From assembly GCF_030445035.2 (NCBI RefSeq), contig NC_080695.1:1792545-1856544 (forward strand): a DNA stretch of 64,000 nucleotides. The letters are read 5' to 3'. The notes under the pieces are model-generated. The model saw nothing but the letters and a program-made list of their open reading frames with translations, ran no database searches and had not been told where the DNA came from. Positions 35,280 through 50,200 of this stretch are shown piece after piece (the stretch's first letter is position 1; the number at the start of each line of letters is the position of its first letter). A program made the translations under genes and the position numbers. This stretch comes from Dasypus novemcinctus (lineage: Eukaryota > Chordata > Mammalia > Cingulata > Dasypodidae).

Positions 35280-38200
35280 CTGTGGGAAGAGCAGGGCATG
35301 AGTGCCGGGCAAGCCCTGTGCAGACCAGGGCCCGCGGCCAGGGCGTTACCTCGTCGCGGGACACCGAGCTGATCTCCGCAGCCAGGGACTCTGAGAAGGA
35401 CGTGGAGAAGAGGTTCTTGGCACCCTGGATGCTCAGGTTGATGATCTGTCCGTTGAGCTCATCGTTCTGTTCCTTCAGGCTGCGATTGTCCTGCGGGGGA
35501 CATGGTGTCTTGCTGCTGCCATAGGGCCCAGCCCTCCACGCGCCCAGGCCTAGCTCTCAGGAGGAGCACGGATGGGCCTTCCTGTAGCTTCTGCAGGGGT
35601 GCGAGTGGCCCCGTCTGTCGGCGCTGCGCCCCTGCAGCTCTCGAGTCCACCCTGCCCGGTGCCGCCCGTACCTGCTTCAGCCTGCGGACCTCCTGCTCCA
35701 GCTCGCTCTCCCTGGTCCGGCTGTTGTACTCCTGCAGGCCTGCGCTGCTGCTGCGGCCCCTCCTCTGCTCAGCCTCCAGCTTGAATAGCTGTAGCTGCTC
35801 CAGCTGCTTGCGGAGGTCCTCGATCAGCTAAAACCACAGGGGGGATTGGGTGCGTGGGGGCTCCGGGCACACGCCAGGGGAAGGCAGCAGTTGCTGGGTC
35901 CACATTCCTGCCCTCCACACAGACAGTCCGGTCCAGTGACTTCCCATCACGTGGGCAGCACAGAGTGTGGACACATCTGGGCGTTTACAGAGAAACGGCC
36001 GGGGGTGACCTGGATGCTCAGCACACAGGCCAAGGGACAGGCTGCCTGTGCTCTTGCTGTTTCTTCCTATGTTTGAAGGTAGCTCAAAATAGAAGGTTCC
36101 AAAAAAAGTGTAAGGAAAACAAAGATGGCACATAGCCGCCAAAAGCAGAAGCCCGTCATGGCTCTGGAGCAGGGCCTGCCTGGGCCGACTGTGGGATGTG
36201 GGGAGACACTTTTGGTTGTCAGAGCTGCGTGGCACCACGTGGGCAGAGGCAAGGCCAGGCGGCCCCTTGCTGCATCAGGCCGTGGCTGGTGCTACTCCTG
36301 CCTGCCCCCAGCCTCCGCCAGGAGGGGAGCCCCAGTGTCCCTGTGGCCCCTGCACCCTCCCAGGGCCACGTACCTCCTGGGTTGCCTCTCTGTCCCTCTG
36401 GAACCGGTGCCTCTCGTGGCTCAGCCGGTCGCCCGCCTGCCTCCTGCTCTCCTGCTCCTGGCTCAGCCGCAGCGACAAGTCCTCGATCTCATCCAGCAAC
36501 CTCTGCTTTTCCTGCAGGAAGAATTGCTTTCAAGTCTGGAGTACTCGCCAGGGCAGACATGAGCTGCGATTTGCTCGCAGCCCATGGTCGTCCTGCCCCA
36601 GGCCTGCTTTCGGGCCTCTCCATAGCCACAAGGGCTGTTCCTGGGGGCAGGAGGGACAAGGGGTGCAGCGTGGGGTACAGTAGGCCTGCAGGTGCCAGGG
36701 CCTCCCAGGGGACACCTGGAGGGCAGGGTGCTGGGTCTGCCACCAGAGGGCGACCCCAGAAAGCACCGTTCCCTGGATTCAGACCCCTGGGTGGCCTGGC
36801 CCGACGCCCTGCCCTGTGTGGCGTGCGCCCACCTCCACACCTGGCCCCCGAGGGAAGAGCCAGCACTGCGCAGGCCCCACGGCAGCCTCACCTCCTCCAG
36901 GCGCTCGATGCTGGCCTTGAGGCAAGGTGTGCAGGACCTCAGCTCGCCGTTCTCCTCGTCCAGCTGCTGCAGCCTGGGACACAGGAACAAGGTTGTGACC
37001 TGCCCAGAGGAGCTGCCCTGGGACCCCACCCCAGTGCCTAAGCCGAGGCTGTCCCCAAATCCAGGGCATTTGGTTTTGAATAATGCTAGATGATTAGTAT
37101 TATAACAAAAAAGCTGCCAGGACAGTGCAGAGCCCGTGGGTGCCTCCTGGCTTGGGGCACCCGAAGTGGAGATGCCTGCACTGTGGTACAGACAGCGAGC
37201 CGAGCTCCGGGCTAGCCTCAGCCCTTGTTCTGCTGGTCGGCCCTGCTCCCACACAGGACTCGGGGCTTCCAGTCGTCCTGTCTCCTCCGGCCGTTGCTCT
37301 GACCATTCCTGTTTTTCACGCTTTCCGTGCCTTGGTGAGCAGGGCTGGGAGGTACCTGGCAGACGCCCCTCACCTGGGCTTGTCTGACATTCCTAGCCAG
37401 ACGGGGATCATGGGGCTTGGAGGCACATTTAAATCCCGCACCTTGGGAGGGGAGGGCCTCTGGCTGCTCAAGTCACTGGGCGAGGAGGAACTCCCCGCTT
37501 ATCTCTCCAGCGGCAGTGAGTTCTAAGTCCAGCCTGCTCTGAGAGGTGGGGATGGCTCGGTGCCAACTCCTGGAGCACAGTCCCCTGGAGCTCTCTGCAG
37601 GGAGGGTGTGTCTTCTGCCCGTTTATTTGCTCTGTGCTTGTATTTACAGGGTCTCCCACGTTACCCTAAGCGTCTATGCTGGGCTCCATCTTCTGTCATG
37701 CTCATTGTTGCAGCTCTGGTCACTGGAACTCCCTCAGCTTGGCTCCTGGGAACCTGTCATGGGCCCTGTCCTTTCAGTTTGGGGCACCTCCTTACTTCCT
37801 GGCACTAAGGGGTGCTTGAGGCTCCCCTTGTATGTTCCCTGCCCATCTCTCCAAGGAGCCCTGGTGCCCTTCCACAATCCAGCTGTGCACCATCCCTTCT
37901 AATTTAGTCCCAGAGCGTGTACCTGGGTGAGAGTGGGTCGGGGACTACACAGGGTGCCTGCCGGCAGGGCCATCTGCCCAGGAGGGCCCAGGACTGTCCT
38001 CACAGTAACAAGGTGAAGCTCTACACCCAAGGGCGCCCTGTGACCCCACGCAGCCCCCAGGGACTGTGCCAGGTGCCCAGGACTTCTCTTGGACCACGGG
38101 TGTGCTATTGGCAAGGTGGGCCCAAGCAGACCTGCAGCCTCACTATGCAGGGTGAGTCCAGGGGCCCTCATCCCACGGTGGGGTGTGAACACGACTCGCC

Positions 38201-41200
38201 TCACTTTAGCCTCGCCTTGGCCTAACTCCCTCCGAGCCTGTGTCCTGAGATGCACTGGCTGGCCTGGGTTTCTGTGGCTGCTGCCCCTTCAGAAGGGCTG
38301 CAGGGGTGCTGCCTTGGGACAGCTGCTTTCCCACTGCTTGGCTCGCGGCACAGACAGGACACGCTCAGCCTGTCCACTCCGCAAGTCCTGACAGTTCTAC
38401 TCCGTTACTTGTCCCTTTTAAAACCACATTGGCTTTACTTCTTCATCATCGCGAAGCACATGATGTGGTTTTTTTATAAAAGATTATTTTTTATTTATTT
38501 CTCTCCCCTTCCCCCCTCCCCCATTGTCTGCTCTCTGTGTCCATTCACTGTGTGCTCTTCTGTGACCGCTTCTATCCTTATCAGCGGCACCGGGAATCTG
38601 TGTTTCTTTTTGTTGTGTCATCATCTTGTTGTGACGGCTCTCCTTGTGTGCAGTGCCATTCCTGGGCAGGCTGCACTTTCTTTCGTGCTGGGCGGCTCTC
38701 CTTACGGGTGCACTCCTTGCGCGTGGGGCTCCCCTACGCAGGGGACACCCCTGCGTGGCGCGGCACTCCTTGCGCTCATCAGTGCTGCGCATGGGCCAGC
38801 TCCACCTGGGTCAAGAAGGCCCAGGGTTTGAACCACGGACCTCCCATATGGTAGGCGACGCCCCATCCACTGGGCCAAGTCTGATTTTAATTGCACTGAA
38901 TTTCAATAGTGGACAGAATCAAAGACAAGGGAATCCCTTCACTTCCGGTGATGGCGTCCCTCCCTGGGGCCTGGCCCCGTCTCATCCTGCTCCACTGACC
39001 ATCCATCTGCCCGAAGCTCCATTTTTCCTTCTCTCTGGGAACTCCTCATCCGTTCAGTCACATCCAGCTCCCTGTACCCACAGTGCTCCCGGCTGACTGC
39101 TAGCCACGGCTCCATCCTCTGCCTTCTCTCTCCCTCCTGCATCCTCAAATACTAGGGAGAAAACCTAGAGAAGGATGGCACATGCTGGGTGGAGCTGTGG
39201 AAAGGCTCCTGGCTCACACAGGGTGGAGCCCGAGGCTGACACGGGCCACCCCTCATGCAGCCCGGAGGGTCCAGCAGTCTCCAGTGGTGCCGCCACATCC
39301 TCTCCCTCTTCTCCCTCCACAGCTCTCTGCAACCCTGCACCTACCTGCTGGCAGATGCCCAAGGGGCTCACTAGGGACCCCACTCTCACAGACTGCTCTT
39401 TCTTAGAACCTGTTGCTTTTTTAGGAGGCAGTGGAGTTTGAACCCGGGACCTTGTACATGTGCAGCAGTAGCTCAACAACTAAGCCACACCTGCTCCCCT
39501 CTCAGAACTGCTTGATTCTCTGCACATCCCATGCTACTCTCCACCTGCCTTGACATCAACAACTCGTACACCTGGATGCGCATCCTCTTTCCCTCCCTCG
39601 TGAAAGCCACATCCCCAGGCTCCAACTCTCTCGTTCTTCCCTCCACCCCACACTCTGCTAGCATGAGCTCTTGTCTCATAAATCCCAGATGTATTCTGGG
39701 TGGCGTGGCCACACCTGCCTCACCTGAGCACAGACAAGCCACTGGGCCGACACTGGCCACCTGAGGGGCTGGTGGGCACGAAGGGACGGAGTTGTAGGAA
39801 GCAGTGTCCTGTGCACCCCTGCTGCCTGGGTGCAGGGTGTGCTGGGCGCCAGGGCCACTCGGCTCAGCCTCAGACACAGGTGCCACCCGGTCCGGGTGCA
39901 GCTGGCTCCAGGTGTAGGGGTGGGCAGGGAGTCTCTCAGAAGCAGCATCAATGCCTGGTTCCACCTCACTCCATGAAGGTCTCCTGAGACCCTGTGAGCC
40001 TCAAGCCCCTCCAGGCCACTGTCCACTCTGGGGCTGCAGCTGCTGGCTCTGCCCACAGCCCCACACTGCTTCTCCCTGCACAGCCTACAGCTGGCTTGGG
40101 CTGAGGCACAGAAGGTACAGGGACGACCCCACATCCTGGCCCCCACCTCAGTGGCCCCAGCAGGCCCCAGCCCACGGAAGGGCTCAGAGGCGGAGGCTGC
40201 TGTACAAGAAGTGCCGTGCTCCACGGCAGTGCTGCTGGGGACAGAACCTGCAGCCCCTTCCTACCACTCCCCAGCACACCTTGGAAACCACCTGGGAGCT
40301 CTTTTCAGATACGGTCATAAAACGCATCTTCACAGCTTTGGGAGCAGCAAAGGAATGCGAGCAAAAGGACCTAGAACTCTTTTTTAGGAATAGTTTTAAA
40401 TACCATACTTGGAATTACAAAAGTTCAGTTTAAAATACTATATAAAATAAGCCCAGACCCTGCCCTGCACCGAGGAGGAGTGCTGGGGAAGGAGGGGTAC
40501 GCAGAGGGTTGTGTTTAAATTAACACGCCTTCCCGGGCTTCCTGCAAGCGTCACTGTAGGCCCCCGGACCGCGGACGCCTCTGCTGGGCCTGCAGGCCCC
40601 CGGTGTTACGGCCTGGCATGAACCTCAGCAGGTCCCCCAGGTGGGGCCGCAGGCTGCCCAGGATGGAGCTTCCTGCCTTAGTTTTTAATTTTTTCTAAGA
40701 TATTTTGATATAGAATAGGGTCAATCTTTTTTTTTTTTTTTTAGTTTTTTTTCTCATTTAAGGTTTACGTCTCTAGATAAACCCAAAAATAATTTTGTCA
40801 CACTCCCCTGAAAAAAGAGATCGATATTTTGGTTGGGATAAATCAACTAGAGAGAGATTTAGAGAAACTGATAGTGATTCAGATTCAGCCCCTGGATTCA
40901 GGTCTTCAGTGGCCTTCAGGAGAGTCTGAAAGTTCCCTTCACACAGGTTTCCTACTCTTCCTAAAACTAACTCTGTTGCTAGCTATGCACTTTCCTGGGG
41001 TGGGCCAGGCTGCTGGGAATGGAGTGTCCGCTGCCTCGGCTGCCCCTACCTGGCCTGCAGGTTCTCCACCTCGATGCTCCTCTCCCGCTCCAGCCTGCAC
41101 AGGAGCTCCTTCTGCCTCCGGGCCTCCTCCAGCGCCCTGGAGCTGGCCCGCAGCTCCTGTTCCTTCAGCTGCTCCTCCAGGGCATTGGCTCTGCAGGGGA

Positions 41201-44200
41201 GACGAGCCGTCAGGGAGCCCCTCAGCTCTCAGGCTTCTCTGCTGGCTCCTGGAGCGGCACCAGGGGAGCACAGGAAGAGCGGGGACACTTCTGCTGGAGC
41301 ACGGGTCCTCGGGGTTCTGAAGCAGGGATGTGCCGGCTCATGGCGCCTGCTCCACCGTGCTAAGCGTGCCCACCCAGCCTATGCCCACAGGCACTGCCCC
41401 ACTCGCTGCCCGTGGAGGCACACAGCCAGGGAGCCCACACCCTGAGCACAGAGGCTGCTGCCCTTAGGGCTGCCGGGTGTACGAGCTGGGCGTGGCACCC
41501 ACCATCTGTGGGACAGAGCACCAGGACCTCCCGGGGACAACCCAGTTCCCAACAAGCCTTTAGGGAAGGACACACGGACCCAGCATCGCTGCGGCACAGC
41601 TGGGCCGCACCAGCCCCATCCAGGTCTGCTCACAGCAGAGCCAAGGAGAGGCATGAACGAGAACCTGGGGAGCCCTGCGCCCCCGCCCCAGCAGAAGGCA
41701 TGAACCACCCACCCACAGAGCACGGCGAAGTCCCTCCCCAGCCCTGGGTGCGCACTCAGACCCGAGCGCCAGGATCCCCAGCCACCCAAGGAACTCTCTG
41801 CGCACGGTGCACGGAGTGGACCAAGCAGACAGAAAAGCAAGGCCTCGAGGGAAGCACGTCACACAGGGAGCAGCAGGGGAGAGCACTACCGTCCTCGGAG
41901 AGCGGAAGGTGGGATGTTGCCAAAGGAACAGATAACAAAAGGAACACTTAGACATGAAAAATATCAGAAGAAAAAAGGTTCAGTAGAGAAGCTGAAGAAA
42001 ACGGAAGAGATTACACAGAAAAATAAACCCAAGAGACAGAAAATAGGAAAGAAAAGAAAACAAGAAGAAAGGTCCAGAAATTCTAAGATTTCATTTAAGA
42101 AAGTTCAGACACATGAGAAAGTGAAAACACTGTATAGGGAAATAATTTCAGAATAATTCCAGAAATGTTCCTGAAACTGAAAGATGTGTGTCGAGACTCC
42201 AGGCTGAAAGCCGACCGACAGTGCGGAGGAGGAGCCTCCAAGCGCCCGAGGGAGAAGCCCGCTGCACAGCGCAGCCCGCAGCAGGCCCGCCGCAGGCAGG
42301 CCCGGGCCGGCAGCCCCAAGGAGCCCCATTCCAACCTACGACTCTGAGCCCAGCTAAACCACCAGTCGGGGAACTGGGGGATAAATGCTCAGACACGCCA
42401 GGTCTCAAAGAATCCATCCAGGCAACCGTCGCAGGGAGTAGGCAGAGAAGGAAGAGAATATGGGGCTCAGGGAGTTAGGGTCAAACATGGAAGGAAAATG
42501 TAAGAGCTTCTCAGACGACGGGCAGAGGGTCCTGAGGCATAGGCTAGAGCGCCACCAGCCCAGAGTGGGCAGACGGAAGTCTACACAGAAACGGCAAGGA
42601 ACAGAGGAATAAACACGTGGCTGCAGGAACACCGAGGTGCACGCCGGAAGGCAGGCCCTGGGGACAGGAGCTGGGGTGCGCCGTGGACTGCACACTCCAG
42701 ATGAGGGATAATGCAGTGCGCAACAAGTGGCTGAAGCTTCCTGCTCAGCTCAAAGAAGGCTGGTTGGCGCATCCAGATTTCTCTTGACAAGGACAAGTAT
42801 GGAATGCACCACACTAAGCCAAGGCTGATGCCCACGTGGCTGACCCCCACCCCACTATGCAGAAGGGGTGGGTTTGTCCAAGGGAACCCCAATGAGCAGT
42901 CACCCCCACACTCACCTGTGCTCAGCCCTCTCCCCACGCTCACCTGTGCTCGGCCCCCCCCCCACCTGTGCAGTCACCCCCACACTCACCTGTGCAGTCA
43001 CCCCCCACACTCACCTGTGCTCGGCCCTCTCCCCACGCTCACCTGTGCAGTCACCCCCACACTCACCTGTGCTCGGCCCTCCCCCCACACTCACCTGTGC
43101 ACGAGCTGGAGGTTCTCCTGCCTCAGCCGGCTGTGCTGCTCTCCACTGGCAGCGGTGTCCTTCTCCAGCTCCGACACCCGCCTCTCCAGGAAGACGACCT
43201 TGGTAACACGACACTGGCTTCAGGGGCGAGCAGAGGGGGCCAAGAGCCTGTGCCCGAGCAAGCTGCTCAGGAGGCTGCACCGCTTCTTTTCTTTGCAAAC
43301 AATTCGACACGCATGATGCCAGACTGGATCCAACATGTTCTTAGGAACTTGTCCCTGAGCACCTATGGGGCTTGGGTGGGTGTCTTGGGGTGCAGAGGCT
43401 GATGAGGCTTGGGAGGCTCTCTGTGGCCTCAGAGGCCAAAGTGCACAGGGGACTGGGGCTGGAGGCCTGGGCTGGGCGCCTTCCTTTCCAACCAGCAGCC
43501 CCAGGGGCAGGTGGAACAGTGAGGCTCAACTGCCACCCCCGACAGGGGCCACTACTCTGCCAGATGCAGCCCAGGAGGTGCCCAGGTGCCAGGGGATGTG
43601 AGGCTGACACCTGCAGGGGTGGGAGAGGAAGGAGGGCGCAGAGGAAGCGCTTGGCCTCAGGAAGCCTGGGCGCCAGGGGGCTCTGCAGGGCGCACTGCCT
43701 GCCGGAGGGGTGTGGCAGTGGGGGAGGGTCTTCCGCACTGCTGCCCTCCCCGCTCCCCAGTCCGCCAGCCTGCAAGGTTGTCCTGCTCTAAGGCATTGCT
43801 CACCAAGCACCAAGAAGCCTCCCGCTCAAGAGACCACCCACTTCACACGCCGCTGTCCTGAGAAGACTGCGAGTCATGGCCTCTGCACTGAGATCCTGCC
43901 TCCACGGGCCCCTGTGGACTGAGTCTGAGGGGCTCAGGTGCAAGGCTGCCATCAACAAGCCTTCCCTGGACCCAACAGTGTACACGCATGCACCAAACGC
44001 GAGGTGCTGGCTGTGCAGCTGTTCCCGCAGCCCTGCCCCTCACTACCCCATGGCCGAGGTCCCGAGGAGCCGTGCTCTAGGATGGGACTGGGACGAGCAC
44101 GGGGCGCCCATCCCTGGAGAGACTCAGCAGCAGCCACCGAGCACGCCGGGCAGAGGAGGCAGACCCCTCGCAGGGCCACGTCCATCCCGATGTATGCACT

Positions 44201-47200
44201 GCAACCCCCCTCCCGCCCGGGACCTCACCTTCCCAGCAATGTCCTCCTCTGCGCCCTCCGTGGGGTCCCGCGGAGGGTCCGCCAGGGCCTCCATGCTCAG
44301 GGCGCCCGACTGGTGCAGGTGCCTGCAGAGGAAGAGCAGCCCCACCCCACCGAGGCCCCTCATCAGCACCGAGACCCCGCAGCACGCACCCTCAGCGTGG
44401 GCTTCTGAGGGGGCACGGCCCGCACCCAGGCTGGGGGGCGGGCAGGGAGGAGGGTGCAGGGCAGCTCAGAGGCGGCAAGGTCCGCTGGGTGCTCTCTGGA
44501 GCACAGCCCGCCTCCCTCCTGGCTGGGCCTCTGTCCTCGGCACTATGAAAGCACAGGCCCCTCCAGGGCTTTGGGGTGTGCGGTGCCCTCCCAGCGTGAC
44601 CAGCCCCGGCGCAGGGACACACCCAGCGGGGCAGGAACAGGCTCCCTAGCGTGCCAGCCTCCACTGCGGCAGCTGCAGGAAGCGGCCCAGGGAGGCAGGG
44701 GCGGGGCCGCTCGCCCTGCGTCCTCCGCCGCAGCCAGGTCTCCGCATGCCCTCGCTGCTGGCACCTCAGTGGTCCTCTGAGGACATGCTCAAGTGGCCTT
44801 TCTCACCTGGCCCTGTGTTTACCTGGACTCTGCAGAACGCAAACAGCACATGCAGGAGCCTCAGCCCTGTCCCGGCTCTGAGCCCCAAGGCCTGGAGCAA
44901 GCCATCCCTAGCCTGAGCCTCACATGCCTCCCAGACAGGCCAGCACAAGGTCCAGTGAGCTGTGCACAGACAGGGCTGCTAAGGACCTAGCGCAGAGGAA
45001 GAGTTAAATACGATGCCGAAGGAACTGCAGTTCTTACATTACCTTTGTCAAGTTTACGAAATTGGGTTTCCTTTGGTACTGACTGAGCTTGGATACTTCC
45101 TAAATTTGATTCCCACCTGCCCCAGAAATGGCCTAAGGGAGAACTGGCCAGCAAGCACCCCGGGGCCTTGCTCCCTTGATCGTGCACTCTATGGGCACTC
45201 GAGCACATTTTCGGGACTCCACCTGTAGGTTTCGCTGATTTTCAAAAGGGTGCTAACCAAAAAGGTGAGACTAACTGGCAACTGTTCTCTTCCAGTCACG
45301 TTCTTAAAATACCCTACAACCTTGGCCCAGGCATGAACTCCTGACCAGATGCGGGGGGTGGGAAGCTGCCCCCCCAGCCTCTGTGGACGAACTCAGAGGG
45401 GGTGCGGCGGCAGGTGCCTCCCACCACAGGACGTGACAGGGGGCCTGGGCCTCCCTCGCAGGGGCTTCCACCCTCTCCAAGGGCTCCACCCCACAGGCGG
45501 CCCACAAGGCCCAGCCTGCGAGCAGAGGGAAGCCCAGGGAAGGAAGCCTCACCGCCCAGACTCCCGAGGGCAGAGCAGGGCGCTCGACACCCAGCCTCAC
45601 CCCCACGCCAGAGGACAAACGCCGAAAAACAGTGGAAGAAGGGAAACCACAAGAGCTAGGAATTTCCATAGACTTCTGGGGGCAGATTTAAGGGCATAAT
45701 AGCAGCAGATTAAAAACAGCACTGATGGGAGGTGTCTCTGTCCTGCGAACTACCTATGAACACCTGCAGACTGGGTGTCTGCACATCAAAGAGCACCCAC
45801 GGAGAAAAACGGGCACTGCAGGGGGTTTGGCAGAGGCCGACAGGGGACCTCTCTCGGCGCAGCCACAGCCGGGGGGAGAGACTGGGGCCTTGGCAGGGGG
45901 TTCACCTTTCTTTAGTATCACTAACTGGCCTGAGGGGGGTGAGAGGAGAACACTCTGCAGCTGTTCTAAGACACGCCGGCATCAACACCGCGTTTGCCCT
46001 GGTGCTTCTGCGCAGACGGGATGAGCGAGGAAGACGGGGGCATGGACTGATGAGCTCCGGAGGTCTGCATCCTCTCCAGCCCCCTTAGCGTGATGGGAAA
46101 AGAAACAGAAGGCTGATGTCTTCAAGGAGCACGGAAGCAGAGAGAGCACAAGGACAGACACCTGGCTGCTGGGAGCAGACGCACGAGCCAGGCCCAGAGG
46201 AGACAAGCTGAGAATCAGGGTGGCAGGCGAGGCCAGGCGGTGCCGCGCAAGGAGCGTCAAGCTACCCCGCCTGGAGGAGGAGGGCTCTGGAGGCAGGTGG
46301 GACAGGCCTGGACTGAGACCTGCCTCAGTCGTGGACAGGGCTGTCAGCTGACAACCCACTCCTACCATGAACAGGCAACCTCACCGGACTTCTGAGGCAG
46401 AGTCTCCAACAAGAAAGAAGAGGCCCAAACAAGCACACACTAAACGAGGAGCCCAGGGGGGAGGGCTTCCAGCATTCCCATGGCAGGGCAGAAAGCAGAG
46501 ATGGTGACGTGTCACTGAACCCAGCAGGATGAGGACTGAAAAAAGACTCACAAGACTCATCATAAAACTTCATTTCTGAATTCCAGGATAAAACAAACAT
46601 TCTAAAAGCTTCCAGAGGGATGAACAGTCACAAACAAACAAACTAGAAAGCACTGAGCCTCTTGGTAGCCACCCTAGAAGGCAAAGAGCAATGCCTTCAA
46701 AAATCTAAAGGGAAATTATCTCCAATCTAGACTTCTGCACCAAGCCAACGTGCAAGAGGGAAACTGCATTTGCAGACAAGCAGTCTCAAAAACGCATCTC
46801 CTACACATCTCTTTTCTTAGGAAGCTACTGGAAGATGTGCTGTCCAGAAAGCAGAGAGAGAAAATGAGGAGGAAGGTGGGGTTCAGGTAACTGGACACCG
46901 CAACAGGGGAGAGACCCAGGCCTCCGCCAACCAGGGTGCTGTGCGGAGATGGGTGGGCTGAGGGCCCAAGGGGTGCTCAAGACAGTGGGAGGGGAGCTCG
47001 CGGCTGTTAGGGGTCAGCAGTAAAGAAAGGAAGCAAATAAGAATAGGAAGGCAATCGTTAGTTCCAGGAAAAAAACAGCTTGTCTTAGAAAGCAAAAGTA
47101 GTAATGGTACAATACATGGCTTCCTGTGAACAACAAGCCAGCAGGTAACACCTAAAACTGAAATGAAGACACGGCCACATGGCATACCTCCTCCACGCGA

Positions 47201-50200
47201 GACGCCATGAGGGTGGGCACGGAGGGCGCAGACCAGACCTGGCTCTGGCCCGTCGCAGCGGGGATCAATCCCCTGGCTAAGGCTCTGCCACGGGCTGGCC
47301 CGCAGCACAGCTCAGGGATGCCAGTCCCCTTCCAGACCATGCCACAAAGTCCGGCGAGGCGGTGGCAGCAGTGGACTCTGTCAACATAAACTGCTGGCCG
47401 CAAATCCAGGTCCAAATCCAAATCTTCCCCTTAGAAAGACTTTTTATAACGCATTCCCTCAAATTATTTTCCTTCACAACCAGGAAAAGTAACTTTTAAA
47501 AGTTACCTTTAAGTATTTTTAAAAACCATTTTCTTAAAAACTATAATCGTACATTTCAAAAGTATACTTTTCAATAAATAATGAAGCATTTGCCTACCTC
47601 GCAACCTTCTTGCTGGAAAGCCGTTTTGTTGGACTGTGCAAAAATAAAAATAAACAGGAAAATAGAGTCAGAGAACAGCAGAGAAGAACAGGAGGAAACA
47701 GGAAATTCAGGCTGACACGGGGACGGGCACGGCCTTGTCAAGGCACAGGCATGCAGCGCCCTCCCCCGAGGTGAATTCCACGCAGAGAAACCCCACCAGG
47801 CAAGACGGCCACAGACACGCACGCCATCGCAGGGGTACGCATGCCCTCCTGGCAAGTGTCGCCATTCCCACCCAAGCGCAATTCTCAGAAGGAACGACAA
47901 GCAGGCCTCGTGGTGCCCCCGCTGCCTGGGCCCGTCAGACACGCGGGTCCAAGCCACGGGCCAGGCCCTGTCCTGAATGCTCCTGAGGGCTGGCCGCCAC
48001 CTCCAGAGGCTTGGCGGGCAGTAGCTACACGAAAAGCAACCTGGGCTTGTTTCCAACAGGAACGTTTGTCGCCGGCTTCACCTTAGGCACTGATATTCCA
48101 CACTCCAAAACCCACCTGGACAGCGATCTGAAAACATTTTCTGTTGCCATTTCAGGGCAGTAGCTCAGTCAATTACACATCACCCTCCTAATTTAACCAT
48201 CAGCAGTGGCCAAAGGGGCCACACTTACCTCACCTTCATTTCTGGAGTCCAATGCTGTATTCCCCAAGTAAGTCACTAAACTATTAGTCCCAGCCGAGCG
48301 AAGGATCGTATGGAGCCAAACAGGCCCCATCCCTCTCCAGCGTGCTCAAACGCATCTGTGACTGTCCTCTGAGAGCTGAGCAGAACCAGCCTCGTGGGGG
48401 AACAGCTGCCGTTACAGTTATTATTTTCTCCCAGCTGCACATTCGCCCTTTCCGCCTGCTCCCTGTGGAGGGACCTGGGCCCCGGGGCCCGTTCCCACGC
48501 AGAGCTGAGCCGTCAGGAGAGGGCCCTGCAGAGACCCTGGCCCAGAGGCTCCTGCGGCGCGTGGAGGTGGCTGGTGGCAAGTGTGGAGGCGCACGTGGTG
48601 GTGCGTGGTATGTGGGGGCGTGTGGGGGGCATGTGGAGGTGCATGTGATGTGTGGGGGCGTGTGGAGGTGCGTGTGGGGTGTGTGGAGGTGCATGTGGTG
48701 GTGTATGTGGCAGTGAGTGTGGAGGCATATGGTGGGGTGTGTGGAGGTGCGTGTGGAGGTGTGTGGCAGTGTGTGTGGAGATGTGTGGCGGTGCGCGTGG
48801 AGGTGCGTGTGGAGGTGTGTGGTGGTGCGTGTGGAGGTGTGTGGTGGTGCGAGTGGAGGTGTGTGGCAGCATGTAGAGGTGTGCAGAGTGCGTGTGGCAG
48901 TGTGGAAATGTGTGGTGGTGCATGTGGTGGTGTGGGGGGTCGTGTAGAGGTGTGTGTGGAGATGTGTGGAGGTGCATGGTGGTGCGTGTGGAGGTGCGCA
49001 GAGGTGCGTGTGGAGGTGCGTGTGGAGGTGCGCGTGGGGGTGCGCGTGGAGGTGCGCGTGGAGGTGCGCGTGGAGGTGCATGGAGGTGCGTGTGGAGGTG
49101 CGTGTGGAGGTGCGTGGTGGTGCGTGTGGAGGTGCGTGGAGGTGCGTGTGGAGGTGCGTGGAGGTGTGTGTGCTGATGCGTGTGGAGGTGCGTGGTGGTG
49201 CATGTGGAGGTGCGTGTGGAGGTGCGTGGAGGTGCGTGTGGAGGTGTGTGGAGGTGCGTGTGGAGGTGCGTGGTGGTGCGTGTGGAGGTGTGTGGCGGTG
49301 CGTGTGGAGATGTGTGGCGGTGCGTGTGGTGGTGTGGAGATGTGTGGCGGTGCGTGTGGAGATGTGTGGTGGTGCGTGTGGTGGTGTGTGGTGGTGCGTG
49401 TGGAGATGTGTGGCGGTGCGTGTGGTGGTGTGGAGATGTGTGGCGGTGTGTGTGGAGATGTGTGGTGGTGCGTGTGGTGGTGTGGAAATGTGTGGCGGTG
49501 TGTGTGGAGATGTGTGGTGGTGCGTGTGGTGGTGTGGAGATGTGTGGCGGTGCGTGTGGAGATGTGTGGCGGTGCCTGTGGAGATGTGTTGTGGTGCGTG
49601 TGGAGATGTGTGGTGGTGCGTGGTGGTGTGTGTGGTGGTGTGTGTGGTGGTGTGGAGATGTGTGGCGGTGCGTGTGGAGATGTGTGGCGGTGCGTGTGGA
49701 GATGTGTGGCGGTGCGTGTGGTGGTGTGGAGATGTGTGGCGGTGCGTGTGGAGATGTGTGGCGGTGCATGTGGTGGTGTGTGGCGGTGCATGTGGTGGTG
49801 TGTGGCGGTGCGTGTGGAGGTGTGTGGCGGTGCGTGTGGAGGTGTGTGGCGGTGTGTGGCGGTGCGTGTGGTGGTGTGTGGTGGTGCGTGGCGGTGCGTG
49901 TGGAGATGTGTGGCGGTGCGTGTGGAGATATGTGGCGGTGCGTGTGGTGGTGTGGAGATGTGTGGCGGTGTGTGTGGAGATGTGTGGCGGTGCGTGTGGA
50001 GATGTGTGGCGGTGCCTGTGGAGATGTGTTGTGGTGCGTGTGGAGATGTGTGGAGATGTGTGGGGGTGCGTGGTGGTGTGTGGTCGTGTGTGTGGTGGTG
50101 TGGAGATGTGTGGCGGTGCGTGTGGTGGTGTGTGGTGGTGCGTGTGGTGGTGTGGAGATGTGTGGCGGTGCATGTGGAGATGTGTGGCGGTGCGTGTGGA

